A DNA stretch of 64,000 nucleotides from CALDSL01 sp039810245 (GCA_039810245.1 JBDHWQ010000013.1:1-64000); one strand, 5' to 3'. Shown: positions 17,198 to 26,065, counted from the first letter of the stretch. Notes: a model not told the origin generated them from the sequence alone. Numbers and translations: made by a program.

Positions 17198-17308
17198 TCG
17201 GCTCCTTACTTCGCTTGTCCGATCTCGATGTCCTTCCCCTCTGCATGTATGCAAGCGTTTCCGCGTCCGCGGCACGCCGAGAGGGTGGCTTTTCCGGTAG
17301 GTCCGGCG

Positions 17309-18412
17309 TTACGCTACCCGGTACAGCTCACGCGGCAGATCGGTGATGACTTCGGCCCCATCCGAGGTGACCACCAGGTTATCTTCAATACGCGCCCCGC
17401 CACGCCCGGGCAGGTAAATGCCCGGCTCCACGGTGAACGCCATCCCTGGCCGCAGATCCAGCGTGTTTTCGCCAAAGATATATGGCGGTTCGTGGCCTTC
17501 CATGCCGATACCATGCCCGGTGCGATGGATAAAATATGGCCCATACCCGGCTTGCTCAATCACCGCGCGCGTGGCGCTATCCACTGCGCCGGCCTGCACG
17601 CCTGGCCCGGCAAATGCGCAACCGGCGCGGTTGGCCGCAATGGTGATCTCGACAATTTTCTCCAGCTCCGGGTCCAGCGGACCAAACGCTACCATGCGCG
17701 TCAGGTCGGATATATAGCCCATGTAGGTAGCGCCCCAGTCTACCACCACCAGATCACCATGCTGGAACGGCCGCTTCCCCGGGACAGCGTGCGGGTTGGC
17801 GCTGTTCGGCCCACCGGCGATAATCGGATTAAAGGGGAACTCGACCGAAGATCCAGCGCGCAGCAGTTGCAGCGACAGCTCTGAGGCAAGCTCGCGCTCC
17901 GTCGCACCGAGTTTGAATGCCGGCAGCGTGGCCTGGAAGGCTTCCTGCGCGATGCGCACCGCTTCGCGCATCAGCGCCACTTCTTCAGCGTCTTTATGCA
18001 TGCGTACGCCGCTCAGCAGCGCATCGGCAGCCACCAGCCGCGCGCCCGGCGTGGCACGCTGCAGCAGGTTTTGCTCCAGAAAGCGGAAGCGCGTCGGTTC
18101 CACGCCAATGATCGGGTTTTCCATTTCTAGCGCGCGCATAGCACCCTCAAAAACTTCTTCCCAGGTTTCCGGGTTCTCGCCATAAGCGAATACCTGCACG
18201 TCGCCCATCCCGGTGGCTTTTCCAGCTTCCAGCTCGGGGATCAGCAGCGCTGCGCGGCCGCTTTTGGCTACCAGCAGCACGCTGGGCCGCTCCGAGAGGT
18301 GGAAATGCAGCCCGGTGAGATACGAAAGGGTGGGTCCGGCGTTCAATGCAACCGCGTCCAGGGTGCTGGATGCCAGCAGGCTTTGCAGGTGGTTCATGCG
18401 TTCTAGAGTCAT
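17309..18412 (-). CDS. M24B Xaa-Pro aminopeptidase
   Basis: 367 residues. Creatinase-like N-domain (about 1-130) and pita-bread catalytic domain. Five metal ligands can be placed: Asp in VVVDWGATYMGY, Asp in ISDLTRM, His in HRTGHGIGMEGHE, Glu in TVEPGIYLPG and Glu in ARIEDNLVV. It removes N-terminal residues before proline in the cytoplasm, or processes dipeptides. A TATAAT and GAAGGAG precede the ATG with a short leader. Confidence 0.92.
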   Translation of the reverse strand: MTLERMNHLQSLLASSTLDAVALNAGPTLSYLTGLHFHLSERPSVLLVAKSGRAALLIPELEAGKATGMGDVQVFAYGENPETWEEVFEGAMRALEMENPIIGVEPTRFRFLEQNLLQRATPGARLVAADALLSGVRMHKDAEEVALMREAVRIAQEAFQATLPAFKLGATERELASELSLQLLRAGSSVEFPFNPIIAGGPNSANPHAVPGKRPFQHGDLVVVDWGATYMGYISDLTRMVAFGPLDPELEKIVEITIAANRAGCAFAGPGVQAGAVDSATRAVIEQAGYGPYFIHRTGHGIGMEGHEPPYIFGENTLDLRPGMAFTVEPGIYLPGRGGARIEDNLVVTSDGAEVITDLPRELYRVA

Positions 18413-18435
18413 TGCGTTTCTCCTTCGCGAGAATT

Positions 18436-18441
18436 ATAAGC
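18436..18441 (-). promoter_or_regulatory. -10 element of the M24B peptidase gene
   Basis: On the minus strand GCTTATAATTCTCGCGAAGGAG precedes the ATG, giving a leader of about 15-20 bases with a normal ribosome site. Confidence 0.45.
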
Positions 18442-18465
18442 CATCTGCGCGCCGCGCTTAAAAGA

Positions 18466-18560
18466 AAAAATGCCCGGAATTCCCCCTTCTCAGGCATTTG
18501 TTTCTCTCACAAAAAGGTGCCTTTTCCCCCCTCAGGCACTGCCGGGGCATTGCTGCCCGG
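18466..18560 (-). other. Tandem hairpins in the gap between the M24 peptidase and tRNA genes
   Basis: The 324-base gap 18413-18736 has no gene. It contains two similar hairpins in a row: AAATGCC/GGCATTT (about 18468-18502) and GTGCC/GGCAC (about 18517-18539), both with a CCCCCTTCTCAG-like loop, then CCGGG/CCCGG. On the minus strand both are followed by T-runs (CTTTTTG and TTTTTTCTTTT), so they could stop antisense transcription before the peptidase promoter. Nothing else is recognised in 18560-18685. Confidence 0.4.
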
Positions 18561-18689
18561 CGAACGACGACAATCATACTCTGGGCCTATGTATCACGCC
18601 AGAGGGGACAAACCCTCAACTCTGGGGTAGGGTTTTCCCCCATATGGGTTCAGATGATGGTATTCGCGTTATAAATTTTCCTAATTATC

Positions 18690-18718
18690 TTGACAGCCTC
18701 GCCCCGGTCGAGTAGAAT
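18690..18718 (+). promoter_or_regulatory. Sigma-70-type promoter of the tRNA-Ala genes
   Basis: Perfect TTGACA at 18690-18695, 17-base spacer, TAGAAT at 18713-18718, 18 bases before the first tRNA. Confidence 0.8.
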
Positions 18719-18736
18719 ATCGCTACCCTGAACAAG

Positions 18737-18809
18737 GGGCCTGTAGCGCAGTTGGGAGCGCGCTTCAATCGCACTGAAGAGGTCGAGGGTTCGAATCCCT
18801 CCAGGTCCA
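18737..18809 (+). tRNA. tRNA-Ala(CGC)
   Basis: Full cloverleaf by eye: acceptor GGGCCTG/CAGGTCC, D arm GCGC/GCGC, anticodon arm CTTCA-ATCGCAC-TGAAG giving anticodon CGC, T arm GAGGG-TTCGAAT-CCCTC and discriminator A. The G3:U70 wobble pair, the alanine identity element, is present. CCA is not encoded. Confidence 0.95.
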
Positions 18810-18862
18810 CTGGAGCTTCGTTACCCGGTGGGAAACGGAAAGAAGCTTAACAAGTAAGTTCT

Positions 18863-18935
18863 GGGCCCATAGCGCAGTTGGGAGCGCGTCTCAATGGCAT
18901 TGAGAAGGTCGAGAGTTCGAATCTCTCTGGGTCCA
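18863..18935 (+). tRNA. tRNA-Ala(GGC)
   Basis: Acceptor GGGCCCA/TGGGTCC with G3:U70, D arm GCGC/GCGC, anticodon arm TCTCA-ATGGCAT-TGAGA giving anticodon GGC, T arm GAGAG-TTCGAAT-CTCTC, discriminator A and no encoded CCA. It is 53 bases after the first tRNA-Ala and differs from it in few positions, consistent with tandem duplication and anticodon divergence. Confidence 0.95.
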
Positions 18936-18989
18936 CTCCAGCCGTACATCACCGGGCACCGCAACCGCAGGTAATACTGCGTTCTGGTG

Positions 18990-19310
18990 CTCGATGAGCT
19001 TAAACGGCAGGATGTTTGATCGTCTTACAACCAAAGCCAGGCAGGAGTAGTAGACCAGCCGCCAGCGAGCCGGGGAGCGTGTGAGCCCGGTAAAGCGCCT
19101 GCGGCGCGCGCAAAGGTCGAACTCGCCTGACCACGCCGGCATACTGCGCGCCGGCAGGCTTCGCCGGTGAACCCTTCGGGTAGCCGGCGGCGGGTTTCGC
19201 CCGTTATCGCGATCCATGAGCGGCCCGGTTCGTTCGCCGGGCAAGCAGGGTGGTACCGCGGAGCCTTTTGGGCCTTCGTCCCTGATGTGGGGCGAGGGTT
19301 TTTTGTTTTT
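18990..19310 (+). promoter_or_regulatory. Leucine T-box riboswitch
   Basis: The antiterminator T-box AGGGTGGTACCGCGG is at 19247-19261. It is followed by a terminator hairpin at about 19273-19297 (CCTTCGTCCC with GGGGCGAGG) and a T-run. In Stem I an AGTA S-turn strand (19046-19049) lies opposite GGTCGAACTC; the trinucleotide CTC at 19122-19124 is the likely specifier, a leucine codon. The gene behind it is leuS. Uncharged tRNA-Leu(GAG) would stabilise the antiterminator and raise LeuRS. The exact 5' end is not determined. Confidence 0.88.
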
Positions 19311-19335
19311 CTGACAGTTTGGAACGGAGCAACCT

Positions 19336-21795
19336 ATGGCGAATACTTCCATCCCTCAATACGACCCGGCGGAAATTGAGCCGCGCTGGCAGCAGAAGTG
19401 GCATGATAGCGGACTGTACGAGTCAAATATCGACGAGCGCCGCCCCAAGCACTACGCGCTGACCATGCTACCCTATCCGTCTGGCGACCTGCACATCGGC
19501 CATTGGTATGCCATGACCCCATCTGACGCGCGCGCGCGCTTTATGCGCATGCGCGGATACAACGTGCTCTTCCCGATGGGTTTTGATGCCTTTGGCTTGC
19601 CCGCGGAAAACGCGGCGATCAAGAATAACATCCATCCCAAGATCTGGACCTATCGCAACATCGATAACATGCGCCGCCAGCTCAAGAGCATGGGCGCCAT
19701 GTTTGACTGGCGCCGTCAGGCCGTTTCTGCCGATCCTGAATATTACCGCTGGACACAGTGGTTCTTCAACCAGTTCTATAAGAATGGGCTGGCGTATCGC
19801 AAGATGTCACCCGTGGACTGGTGTCCCAACTGCAACACTACCCTGGCGCGCGAGCAGGTTTGGGGTGAGGACCGCCACTGCGAACGCTGCGGCACGCCGG
19901 TGATTAAAAAAGACCTGGAGCAGTGGTTCTTCCGCACCACTAAATATGCGGATGAGCTGCTGCAGTACCCCGGCCTGGACTGGCCCGAGCGCGTGCGCAC
20001 CCTGCAAACCAACTGGATTGGCAAATCGGTGGGCGCGTATGTTACCTTTAAGACCGAGCATGGTGATCCGATCCAGGTCTTCACTACCCGGCCAGACACG
20101 TTGTGGGGCGCGACCTTTATGGTGCTGGCCCCCGAGCACCCACTGGTGGACAGCCTGACCACGCCCGAGCAGCGGGATGCCGTGCATGCTTACCAGCAGC
20201 AGGCTGCGCGCCAGACGGATGTGCAGCGTGAGTCTACTGACAAGGAAAAGACCGGCATGTTCACCGGTGGCTACGCCATCAACCCGGTCAACGGTGAGCG
20301 CATCCCGGTATGGATTGCCGACTACGTGTTGATGACCTACGGCACGGGCGCGATCATGGCTGTGCCTGCGCACGACGAGCGCGATTTCGCTTTTGCGCGC
20401 AAGTTTGACCTGCCGGTGCGCGTGGTGATCCAGCCTGAAGGCCAGCCGCCGATGGACGGTGACAGCATGCCCGAAGCCGTGCCGGCGCATGGTGTGATGG
20501 TTAATTCCGGCGCGTTGAGCGGCACGCCCGCAGACAAAGCCTATGATGCCATCATCGCCTACCTGGAGAAGATCGGCGCTGGTCACGCGGCGGTAAATTA
20601 CCGCCTGCGTGATTGGCTGATCTCGCGCCAGCGGTATTGGGGCGCGCCAATCCCGATCCTGTACTGCCAGAACTGCGGCGCGGTGCCTGTGCCCGATGAT
20701 CAACTGCCGGTGCTGCTGCCGGATGACGTCGAATGGAAGCCCACCGGCGAAAGCCCGTTGAAGCTGCACCCCACCTGGCGGCATACCACCTGCCCGCAGT
20801 GCGGTGGCCCAGCCGAGCGCGAGACGGACACGATGGACACTTTCATGTGTTCGTCGTGGTATCACCTGCGCTACTTGAGCCCGCACTACGATAAAGGCCC
20901 GTTTGACCCCAGGGAGTACGACTATTGGATGCCGGTGGATACCTACACGGGTGGCATCGAGCACGCCAACATGCACCTGATCTACACACGGTTCTTCCAC
21001 AAGGCCTGCCGCGACCTGGGCATCACCGAAGGGCCGGAACCGATGATCCAGCTGCGCAACCAGGGCATGGTATTGGGCGAGGATTCGGAGAAGATGTCGA
21101 AGAGCCGTGGCAACGTGGTCTCGCCGGATAAGCTGGTAGAGCGCTACGGCGCTGACTCGGTGCGCGCCTACCTGATGTTCTTTGCTCGCTGGGATATGGG
21201 CGCGCCCTGGAACCCTACCGGCATTGATGGCACTGCGCGCTGGCTGCGCCGCGTGTGGGCTATGGTGCTGGAGAACGCTTCCAGCCCCAACACTGCCGGT
21301 GAAGAAACTATCCGCACGCTGCGCCGCAAGTTGCACCAGGCGTTGAAATCCATCACGCGCGACTTTGAGACCTTCGAATTCAATACTATCATCTCGACCC
21401 TGATGGAGCTGCAGAACGAGATGTTCAAGGCGCGCAGCGCCGGCGCGGCCGGCACACCCGCATGGAAAGAGGCCGTAGATATTTACGTGCGCATGCTGGC
21501 CCCGGTGGCGCCGCATATGGCCGAGGAGCTGTGGGCGCGGCTGGGACGGCCGTATTCGGTGCATACTCAATCCTGGCCTGCGGTGGACGAAGCCGCCGCC
21601 GCCCAGGAAGAAATTACCCTGGTCTTGCAGGTAAACGGTAAAGTGCGCGACCGCCTGACTGTACCCGCGGATATCAGCGCGGATGGCGCCAAAGCCGCCG
21701 CACTGGCCAGCGACGCCGTGCAGAAGTTCCTGGAAGGAAAGACCCCGCGTCAGGTGATCTACGTACCCGGCAAACTGGTCAACGTGGTGGTGTAA
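19336..21795 (+). CDS. leuS: Leucyl-tRNA synthetase
   Basis: 819 residues, the usual bacterial LeuRS size. HIGH-type motif in PYPSGDLHIGHW (about 48-59), KMSKS in EKMSKSRGNVVSPD (about 583-596), CP1 editing domain with TTRPDTLWGATF (about 250-261), and a zinc knuckle CPNC...CERC (about 163-185). A C-terminal anticodon-binding and peptidyl domain completes it. The ATG at 19336 follows GGAGCAACC and starts six bases after it. A T-box precedes the gene, and the creatininase-family gene starts one base after the stop. Confidence 0.97.
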   Translation: MANTSIPQYDPAEIEPRWQQKWHDSGLYESNIDERRPKHYALTMLPYPSGDLHIGHWYAMTPSDARARFMRMRGYNVLFPMGFDAFGLPAENAAIKNNIHPKIWTYRNIDNMRRQLKSMGAMFDWRRQAVSADPEYYRWTQWFFNQFYKNGLAYRKMSPVDWCPNCNTTLAREQVWGEDRHCERCGTPVIKKDLEQWFFRTTKYADELLQYPGLDWPERVRTLQTNWIGKSVGAYVTFKTEHGDPIQVFTTRPDTLWGATFMVLAPEHPLVDSLTTPEQRDAVHAYQQQAARQTDVQRESTDKEKTGMFTGGYAINPVNGERIPVWIADYVLMTYGTGAIMAVPAHDERDFAFARKFDLPVRVVIQPEGQPPMDGDSMPEAVPAHGVMVNSGALSGTPADKAYDAIIAYLEKIGAGHAAVNYRLRDWLISRQRYWGAPIPILYCQNCGAVPVPDDQLPVLLPDDVEWKPTGESPLKLHPTWRHTTCPQCGGPAERETDTMDTFMCSSWYHLRYLSPHYDKGPFDPREYDYWMPVDTYTGGIEHANMHLIYTRFFHKACRDLGITEGPEPMIQLRNQGMVLGEDSEKMSKSRGNVVSPDKLVERYGADSVRAYLMFFARWDMGAPWNPTGIDGTARWLRRVWAMVLENASSPNTAGEETIRTLRRKLHQALKSITRDFETFEFNTIISTLMELQNEMFKARSAGAAGTPAWKEAVDIYVRMLAPVAPHMAEELWARLGRPYSVHTQSWPAVDEAAAAQEEITLVLQVNGKVRDRLTVPADISADGAKAAALASDAVQKFLEGKTPRQVIYVPGKLVNVVV

Positions 21796-21796
21796 C

Positions 21797-22477
21797 ATGC
21801 GCTTTGAAGACCTGAACTGGATGGACGTGGAGCAGTACCTGCAGCACGAAGACCGCGTGATGGTGGTGCTTGGTGCCACCGAGCAGCACGGCTACCTGAG
21901 CCTGCTCAGCGACGTGCGCATTCCCATGGCCCTGGCGGATGCCGCCAGCCAGCAGACCGGGGTGCTGATAGCTCCGCCGCTCAACTTCGGTGTCTCACCA
22001 TACTTCGCCACCTACCCGGGCACAGTCAGTCTGCGTGTAGCCACGTTCATCGAGGTGGTGGCAGACGTGGTGCGCTCGCTGTACGCGCACGGTTTCCGCC
22101 GCGTGCTGGTGGTCAACGGTCACGGTGGTAATGATCCAGCGCGCGGCCGGCTGGTGGAGCTGATGAATGAGCTGCCTGGCTTACAGGTGGCGTGGTATTC
22201 GTGGTGGCTGTCGCACAGCGTGGAGCAGGTGGCCATCGAGAACGGGCTCAAGCCTTACCACGCCTCCTGGTCTGAGGCCTTTCCCTTTACTCGCGTGGCC
22301 GATCTGCCCGAGGGCGAAAAGCTGCCGCCTTCTTACAAAGGCTTGCTCAACGCCGAACGCACGCGTGAAGTTTTTGGCGATGGCGTCTTTGGCGGGGCCT
22401 ATCAGGCCAGCGATGCAGTGATGACGCAAGTCTTCAACGCTGCCCTGCAGGACGTGCTGTATCTTCTGGAATGGTAG
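21797..22477 (+). CDS. Creatininase-family amidohydrolase
   Basis: 226 residues. Creatininase fold with GATEQHGYLSLLSDV (metal-binding Glu and His, about 27-41) and the conserved VVNGHGGNDP (about 104-113). Family members open cyclic amides (creatinine, formylated ring intermediates) with two metal ions. The exact substrate is unknown. It begins one base after leuS, so it is probably co-expressed under the same T-box readthrough. Confidence 0.85.
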   Translation: MRFEDLNWMDVEQYLQHEDRVMVVLGATEQHGYLSLLSDVRIPMALADAASQQTGVLIAPPLNFGVSPYFATYPGTVSLRVATFIEVVADVVRSLYAHGFRRVLVVNGHGGNDPARGRLVELMNELPGLQVAWYSWWLSHSVEQVAIENGLKPYHASWSEAFPFTRVADLPEGEKLPPSYKGLLNAERTREVFGDGVFGGAYQASDAVMTQVFNAALQDVLYLLEW

Positions 22478-22486
22478 CCGCAAATC

Positions 22487-22519
22487 CTCCCCCCAAAACG
22501 AAAAACGGTTTTGGGGGAG
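22487..22519. terminator. Bidirectional terminator after the leuS operon
   Basis: Near-perfect 13-14-bp arms CTCCCCCCAAAACG and CGGTTTTGGGGGAG separated by AAAAA. It lies between convergent genes. Confidence 0.65.
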
Positions 22520-22541
22520 TTAGAGGGGGGTACGCTCTATT

Positions 22542-23399
22542 TTAAAGCAGCTCCGGCAAGGCCCAGTGGGCGTGCTTGCTGCCCGGCACTTCGACTTCAT
22601 CAACCAGCCGGCCAGCTTGCTTGAGCTTTTCCAACGCGCGCGCCACGTCTTCCTGCCGCCAGCCGAACAGCTTTACCGCGTCGCCGGTCATGGCTGCACC
22701 CACTGATTGGAAGTACTGCATCAGCAGACAGCGCCGCGCCTCGTATTCCGAAATGGCCTGCGCCTGGGCTGCCAGGTCGGGGAAATGGCGGTGCGTCAGA
22801 TCATAGATGAAGCAGTAATGCCATGCCCCGGAATCGCTCACCCCGGTGGGCAGAATGCGCAGGCTCACCTGCAGCGCGTCCAACGCGCGGTTGAATGCCC
22901 CGGTGCTGCTATTACCCGCCAGCCGCGCCGCGCGGCGCAGCGCCAGCGTATCCAGCGGACCTTCCTTCAACAGCGTTTCGTATACCAGCTTGGTTTCAAG
23001 CGGCATGCGCCCTTCGTCGTACTCGATCAGGTAATCCTCTTCCGGGCTGCCATAGTTCGGCGACAGCGCGTAAAAATAGGGGATGCTCTCCAGCGAGACG
23101 ACGGTATTGCGCTTGCGCAGCAGCCGGGTGTAATACCAGGCGCGCTTTCCCAGCAGTTGATCTTTCCAGCCCCAGGTGGCGTGGCCCGGGTCGTTGTGTC
23201 CATCCGCCACAGGGCGATCACCGGCCGCGGCCACCCATAACGAGGGGAGGGTGATATTTTTGATCGGCCAGAAATAGATAAAGCCGCGTTGGTTGACGAA
23301 CTGCACCGCTTCCTGCGCGCTGCGGATACGCAGGTTTGGGCGGCTGCGGAACGTCTCCGCGCGAAATGATTTCAAACGGTCGGGCGATAATACTGGCAT
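22542..23399 (-). CDS. AlkZ-like/winged-helix protein, probable DNA-repair relative
   Basis: About 285 residues. The first half contains FRSRPNLRIRSAQEAVQFVNQRGFIYFWP and several aromatic-rich strands; the second half has winged-helix-like units (GPLDTLALRRAARLAGNSSTGAFNRALDALQ about 165-195, and a C-terminal RQEDVARALEKLKQAGRLVDEVEV). This arrangement resembles proteins annotated as AlkZ-related (HTH_42 superfamily), whose characterised members are DNA glycosylases unhooking crosslinks. I could not find the signature QxQ/QxD catalytic motif with certainty, so the function is tentative. The ATG at 23399 was chosen over 23465, which would add an atypical stretch. Confidence 0.55.
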   Translation of the reverse strand: MPVLSPDRLKSFRAETFRSRPNLRIRSAQEAVQFVNQRGFIYFWPIKNITLPSLWVAAAGDRPVADGHNDPGHATWGWKDQLLGKRAWYYTRLLRKRNTVVSLESIPYFYALSPNYGSPEEDYLIEYDEGRMPLETKLVYETLLKEGPLDTLALRRAARLAGNSSTGAFNRALDALQVSLRILPTGVSDSGAWHYCFIYDLTHRHFPDLAAQAQAISEYEARRCLLMQYFQSVGAAMTGDAVKLFGWRQEDVARALEKLKQAGRLVDEVEVPGSKHAHWALPELL

Positions 23400-23456
23400 A
23401 TTTGTTCTACTTCCTTGCTGCCTGATATTAACGCGAATCAACCATTTTGGCAACGG

Positions 23457-23495
23457 CCAAACCATTCCCTGAGCTTGTCGAAGGAAACGGTTTGG
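23457..23495. repeat. Small palindromic repeat with CTGAGCTTGTCGAAGG core
   Basis: CCAAACC...GGTTTGG arms flank CTGAGCTTGTCGAAGG, a core found as a dispersed short repeat in many bacterial genomes. It lies between the serpin stop and the AlkZ-like start, and it can form a hairpin. Confidence 0.5.
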
Positions 23496-23507
23496 GTCAA
23501 TATTCTG

Positions 23508-24800
23508 CTACTCCACCGGCTCCATCACCCGGCCAAGGAATAGCACTGTGCCCGTTTCCCGGTCGCGGATCAGGAACAGGAATGGGCGGTCGGCGCGGAA
23601 GATAACCGGTTCACTTTCGCCCGGCGCGGCCCCGGCCGCCGCGATAACAGCCGTGGCCGCCGCGGCTTCGGTGCCGGCCTCGTCCACCGCCACCGTGGCT
23701 TTGTGGATCACCCGGCTGATGTACAGCTCGTTCGTATCCGCCATGTCGGAAAAATCGGCCGCGCCAAATTGAAATGCCCGCTGTATCCCCAGCGTCTGCA
23801 GCACGTCCGCCAGCTCAAAGCTTGACTCGTACTTGAAGCGCGGCAGGTACACAATCGCTTCCCTGGAGCTGATCTCGCGTACGATCTGCGCCAGCAGCTC
23901 CGCGTTCAGCGCCGCTTCAAAATCCGCAAAGCGCCCCGGCGCGGGCAGCAGCACCAGCATCCCCGCCGTCCCGCCCACATAGGGCAGCTCCAGCGCCTGC
24001 CAGCCTTCACTGCTGGTGTAGGGGAAATGGCCGCTTTGCACCATCATCCACACATCTTTGGTACTGCCATCGGCGCGGGTGAACTGCGCCGGTCCTGTGT
24101 TTTCCGGATCAAATGGTTCCATCCAGCCGGCTTTAAAGTAGATTGCATTCGCCAGCACCATGCGGGTTTCGGTGTCAATCGCGGCATTCGGGATCAGCTC
24201 GGGGATCTTGGCGCGCGTCTCATCGCTCACCCACTGGTTAATCTGCTGCCGCGCGCCATCCGGGTCAGCGCGGTAATCAACCACGCGCAGCCCGGCGCCG
24301 TACTGCTCGGCCAGCAGGTCAAGGTACTCCTGCCGGAAGGGGTAATCCTTCTGTCCCCATACCGCATTGGCAATGCTGAGCTGGAAGACCTGGTCTTTGT
24401 CTTCTTTGCTGACACCTTCGGGCGTAGCGCGCACTGCGCGGTCCAGCGCGTTCAGCGCCGGATGCAGCCGTTCCTGCGGCAGGTCAAAATGCAGCGCGCG
24501 GTCCATCTCGGCCTGTGTTTCGCCGCGCGCCCCGGCTTCGGTCATGGCCAGCGCCAGGCTGATGCTATAGGGCGAGAAAAACAGGTTGTCGTCGTCATTC
24601 TGCGCACCGAGCGCCCGGTACAGGTCCAGCCCAAAACGTGTGTTGGCCTGCGCGACCTGCTCCAGGTCGGCCGGGATTTGCAGCGGAGCGGTGCTGCGGC
24701 TGCGGTTGGATGTGAGCAGGCTGCCTCCGGAACTGTTGAACAGCGAACAGCCCGCCAGCAGCGCGCCCAATACCAGCAGCGAAACGATTTTAGCGAGCAT
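23508..24800 (-). CDS. Lipoprotein serpin (serine protease inhibitor)
   Basis: 430 residues. Lipobox LLAGCS at about residue 15-20 marks a membrane-anchored exported lipoprotein. The serpin fold is clear: NLFFSPYSISLALAMTEAGARG (about 72-93), VLANAIYFKAGWMEPFDP (about 205-222) and the terminal RPFLFLIRDRETGTVLFLGRV. The reactive-centre hinge EAGTEAAAATAV follows the inhibitory consensus with small residues, so the protein should insert its loop and trap a protease. By alignment of the hinge, P1 is near Gly/Ala in VIAAAGAAPG, suggesting an elastase- or subtilisin-like target. The start is one base after the thiolase stop, so the two are likely co-transcribed. Confidence 0.92.
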   Translation of the reverse strand: MLAKIVSLLVLGALLAGCSLFNSSGGSLLTSNRSRSTAPLQIPADLEQVAQANTRFGLDLYRALGAQNDDDNLFFSPYSISLALAMTEAGARGETQAEMDRALHFDLPQERLHPALNALDRAVRATPEGVSKEDKDQVFQLSIANAVWGQKDYPFRQEYLDLLAEQYGAGLRVVDYRADPDGARQQINQWVSDETRAKIPELIPNAAIDTETRMVLANAIYFKAGWMEPFDPENTGPAQFTRADGSTKDVWMMVQSGHFPYTSSEGWQALELPYVGGTAGMLVLLPAPGRFADFEAALNAELLAQIVREISSREAIVYLPRFKYESSFELADVLQTLGIQRAFQFGAADFSDMADTNELYISRVIHKATVAVDEAGTEAAAATAVIAAAGAAPGESEPVIFRADRPFLFLIRDRETGTVLFLGRVMEPVE

Positions 24801-24801
24801 A

Positions 24802-25962
24802 TTATTCCGCCTTAAGGATATGGGTGAGGATATTCGACCCGCTGCCACCGATATTCTGCGCCATGCCCACCCGCGCGCCATCGATTTGCGAGCCCTGCGC
24901 CTGTCCGCGCAGCTGCTGCACCACCTCAACGATCTGGTACATGCCGGTGGCGCCTACCGGGTGGCCGCGCGCCTTCAACCCGCCGCGCGTGGCAACCGGG
25001 ATGCGACCGCCCGGGCGGATTTCCTCATCGAGTGCCAGCCGCGGCCCCTGCCCACGCTCAGCGAAGCCGCAAGCTTCGAGCGACAGCGCGGCCATGATGC
25101 TGAACGCGTCGTGCAGCTCGAAGAAATCAATGTCTTCCGGGCCAAAACCGGCCTGGCTGTAGGCCTGCCGCGCCGAAACTTCGGCCGCGCGCAGCCAGGT
25201 GCCATCTTTGCGGCTGTGCACCGCGATGGTATCGGTGGCCGCCGATGAAGCCGCAACGGTGATCTTGCGCCCGGTGAAACCGCGCTCCAGCATTTCGGCC
25301 GGCACCAGCACCACCGCCGCGGCGCCATCGCCCATTGGCGAGGCGTCCATGATATTGATCGGCTCGGCCACCATCGGCGCGCGCTGGTATTCTTTCAATG
25401 TCAGTGGATTATTGTGGAAGCGCGCGCACGGGTTATGGCGGGCATTTTCGTGCGCGTTGATCGAAAATCCGGCAAAGTCGTCGTGCTGCCAGCCATATTC
25501 GTGCATATAACGCCGCATTACAAGCGCATTAATTGCCACAAACGACAACCCCTGGCCGACCTCATAATCTGCATCGGCCGCGGTGGCAAGCTGCGCGGTG
25601 ATCTCATTGCCCGGCGAGTCGGTCATTTTTTCCACGCCTACCGCCAGGGCGCTGTCCACCGCGCCGGATGCTACCGCCATCAGCGCCGCGCGGAACGCCG
25701 CCGCACCCGAGCTGCACGCCGCTTCCAGCCGCAGGCCTTCGGCGTAGCGCATTCCCAGCCAGTCGGCGATGTAAGCGCCCAGGTGCTGCTGCTGGTTAGC
25801 AGAGCCGGACATCATGTTGCCCACGTACACGCCGTCCACGCTGGTCAGGCCTGAATCGTACAGCGCTGCCAGCCCGGCATCGCCGGCCAGCTCGCGCAGC
25901 GATTTGTCCCACTGCTCGTCAATTTTGGTCTGCCCGATCCCGATCACAGCTACTTCGCGCAT
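24802..25962 (-). CDS. Thiolase-superfamily (SCP-x-type) acetyl-CoA acetyltransferase
   Basis: 386 residues. Nucleophilic Cys in LEAACSSGAAAFRAA (about 84), conserved ELHDAFSIMAA, GHPVGATGMYQ and a C-terminal NIGGSGSNIL. The HDAF segment replaces the HDCF of some SCP-x members. The family condenses or cleaves acyl-CoAs. A second thiolase-like protein lies at 52.8-54.1 kb. No partner DUF35 gene is adjacent here; the serpin follows one base after. Start 25962 has AAGG ten bases upstream. Confidence 0.86.
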   Translation of the reverse strand: MREVAVIGIGQTKIDEQWDKSLRELAGDAGLAALYDSGLTSVDGVYVGNMMSGSANQQQHLGAYIADWLGMRYAEGLRLEAACSSGAAAFRAALMAVASGAVDSALAVGVEKMTDSPGNEITAQLATAADADYEVGQGLSFVAINALVMRRYMHEYGWQHDDFAGFSINAHENARHNPCARFHNNPLTLKEYQRAPMVAEPINIMDASPMGDGAAAVVLVPAEMLERGFTGRKITVAASSAATDTIAVHSRKDGTWLRAAEVSARQAYSQAGFGPEDIDFFELHDAFSIMAALSLEACGFAERGQGPRLALDEEIRPGGRIPVATRGGLKARGHPVGATGMYQIVEVVQQLRGQAQGSQIDGARVGMAQNIGGSGSNILTHILKAE

Positions 25963-26046
25963 GGTTGAATACCTTTCTATGCCTGGTTACGCTCCACATT
26001 ATACGGGGGAATCCTGTCAGGAGCTATCAAATCAGGGTGCATGGCG

Positions 26047-26065
26047 TATAATGAAGCCCGTCATG
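26047..26065 (+). promoter_or_regulatory. -10 element near the first CapA-like gene
   Basis: TATAAT at 26047-26052 overlaps an in-frame ATG (26051) and lies 10 bases before the next ATG (26063). A transcript from here would start about three bases before 26063, which is why that start was chosen. Confidence 0.45.

Noticed and set aside
18891..19352. A minus-strand frame over the tRNA and T-box region
   Set aside because: Covers a tRNA and a riboswitch with strong structural evidence on the plus strand.
19807..21879. A 690-codon open frame antisense to leuS
   Set aside because: Rich in His/Arg/Gln with no family motif, and wholly inside the LeuRS gene whose domains are all present; it is an effect of GC-rich codon use.
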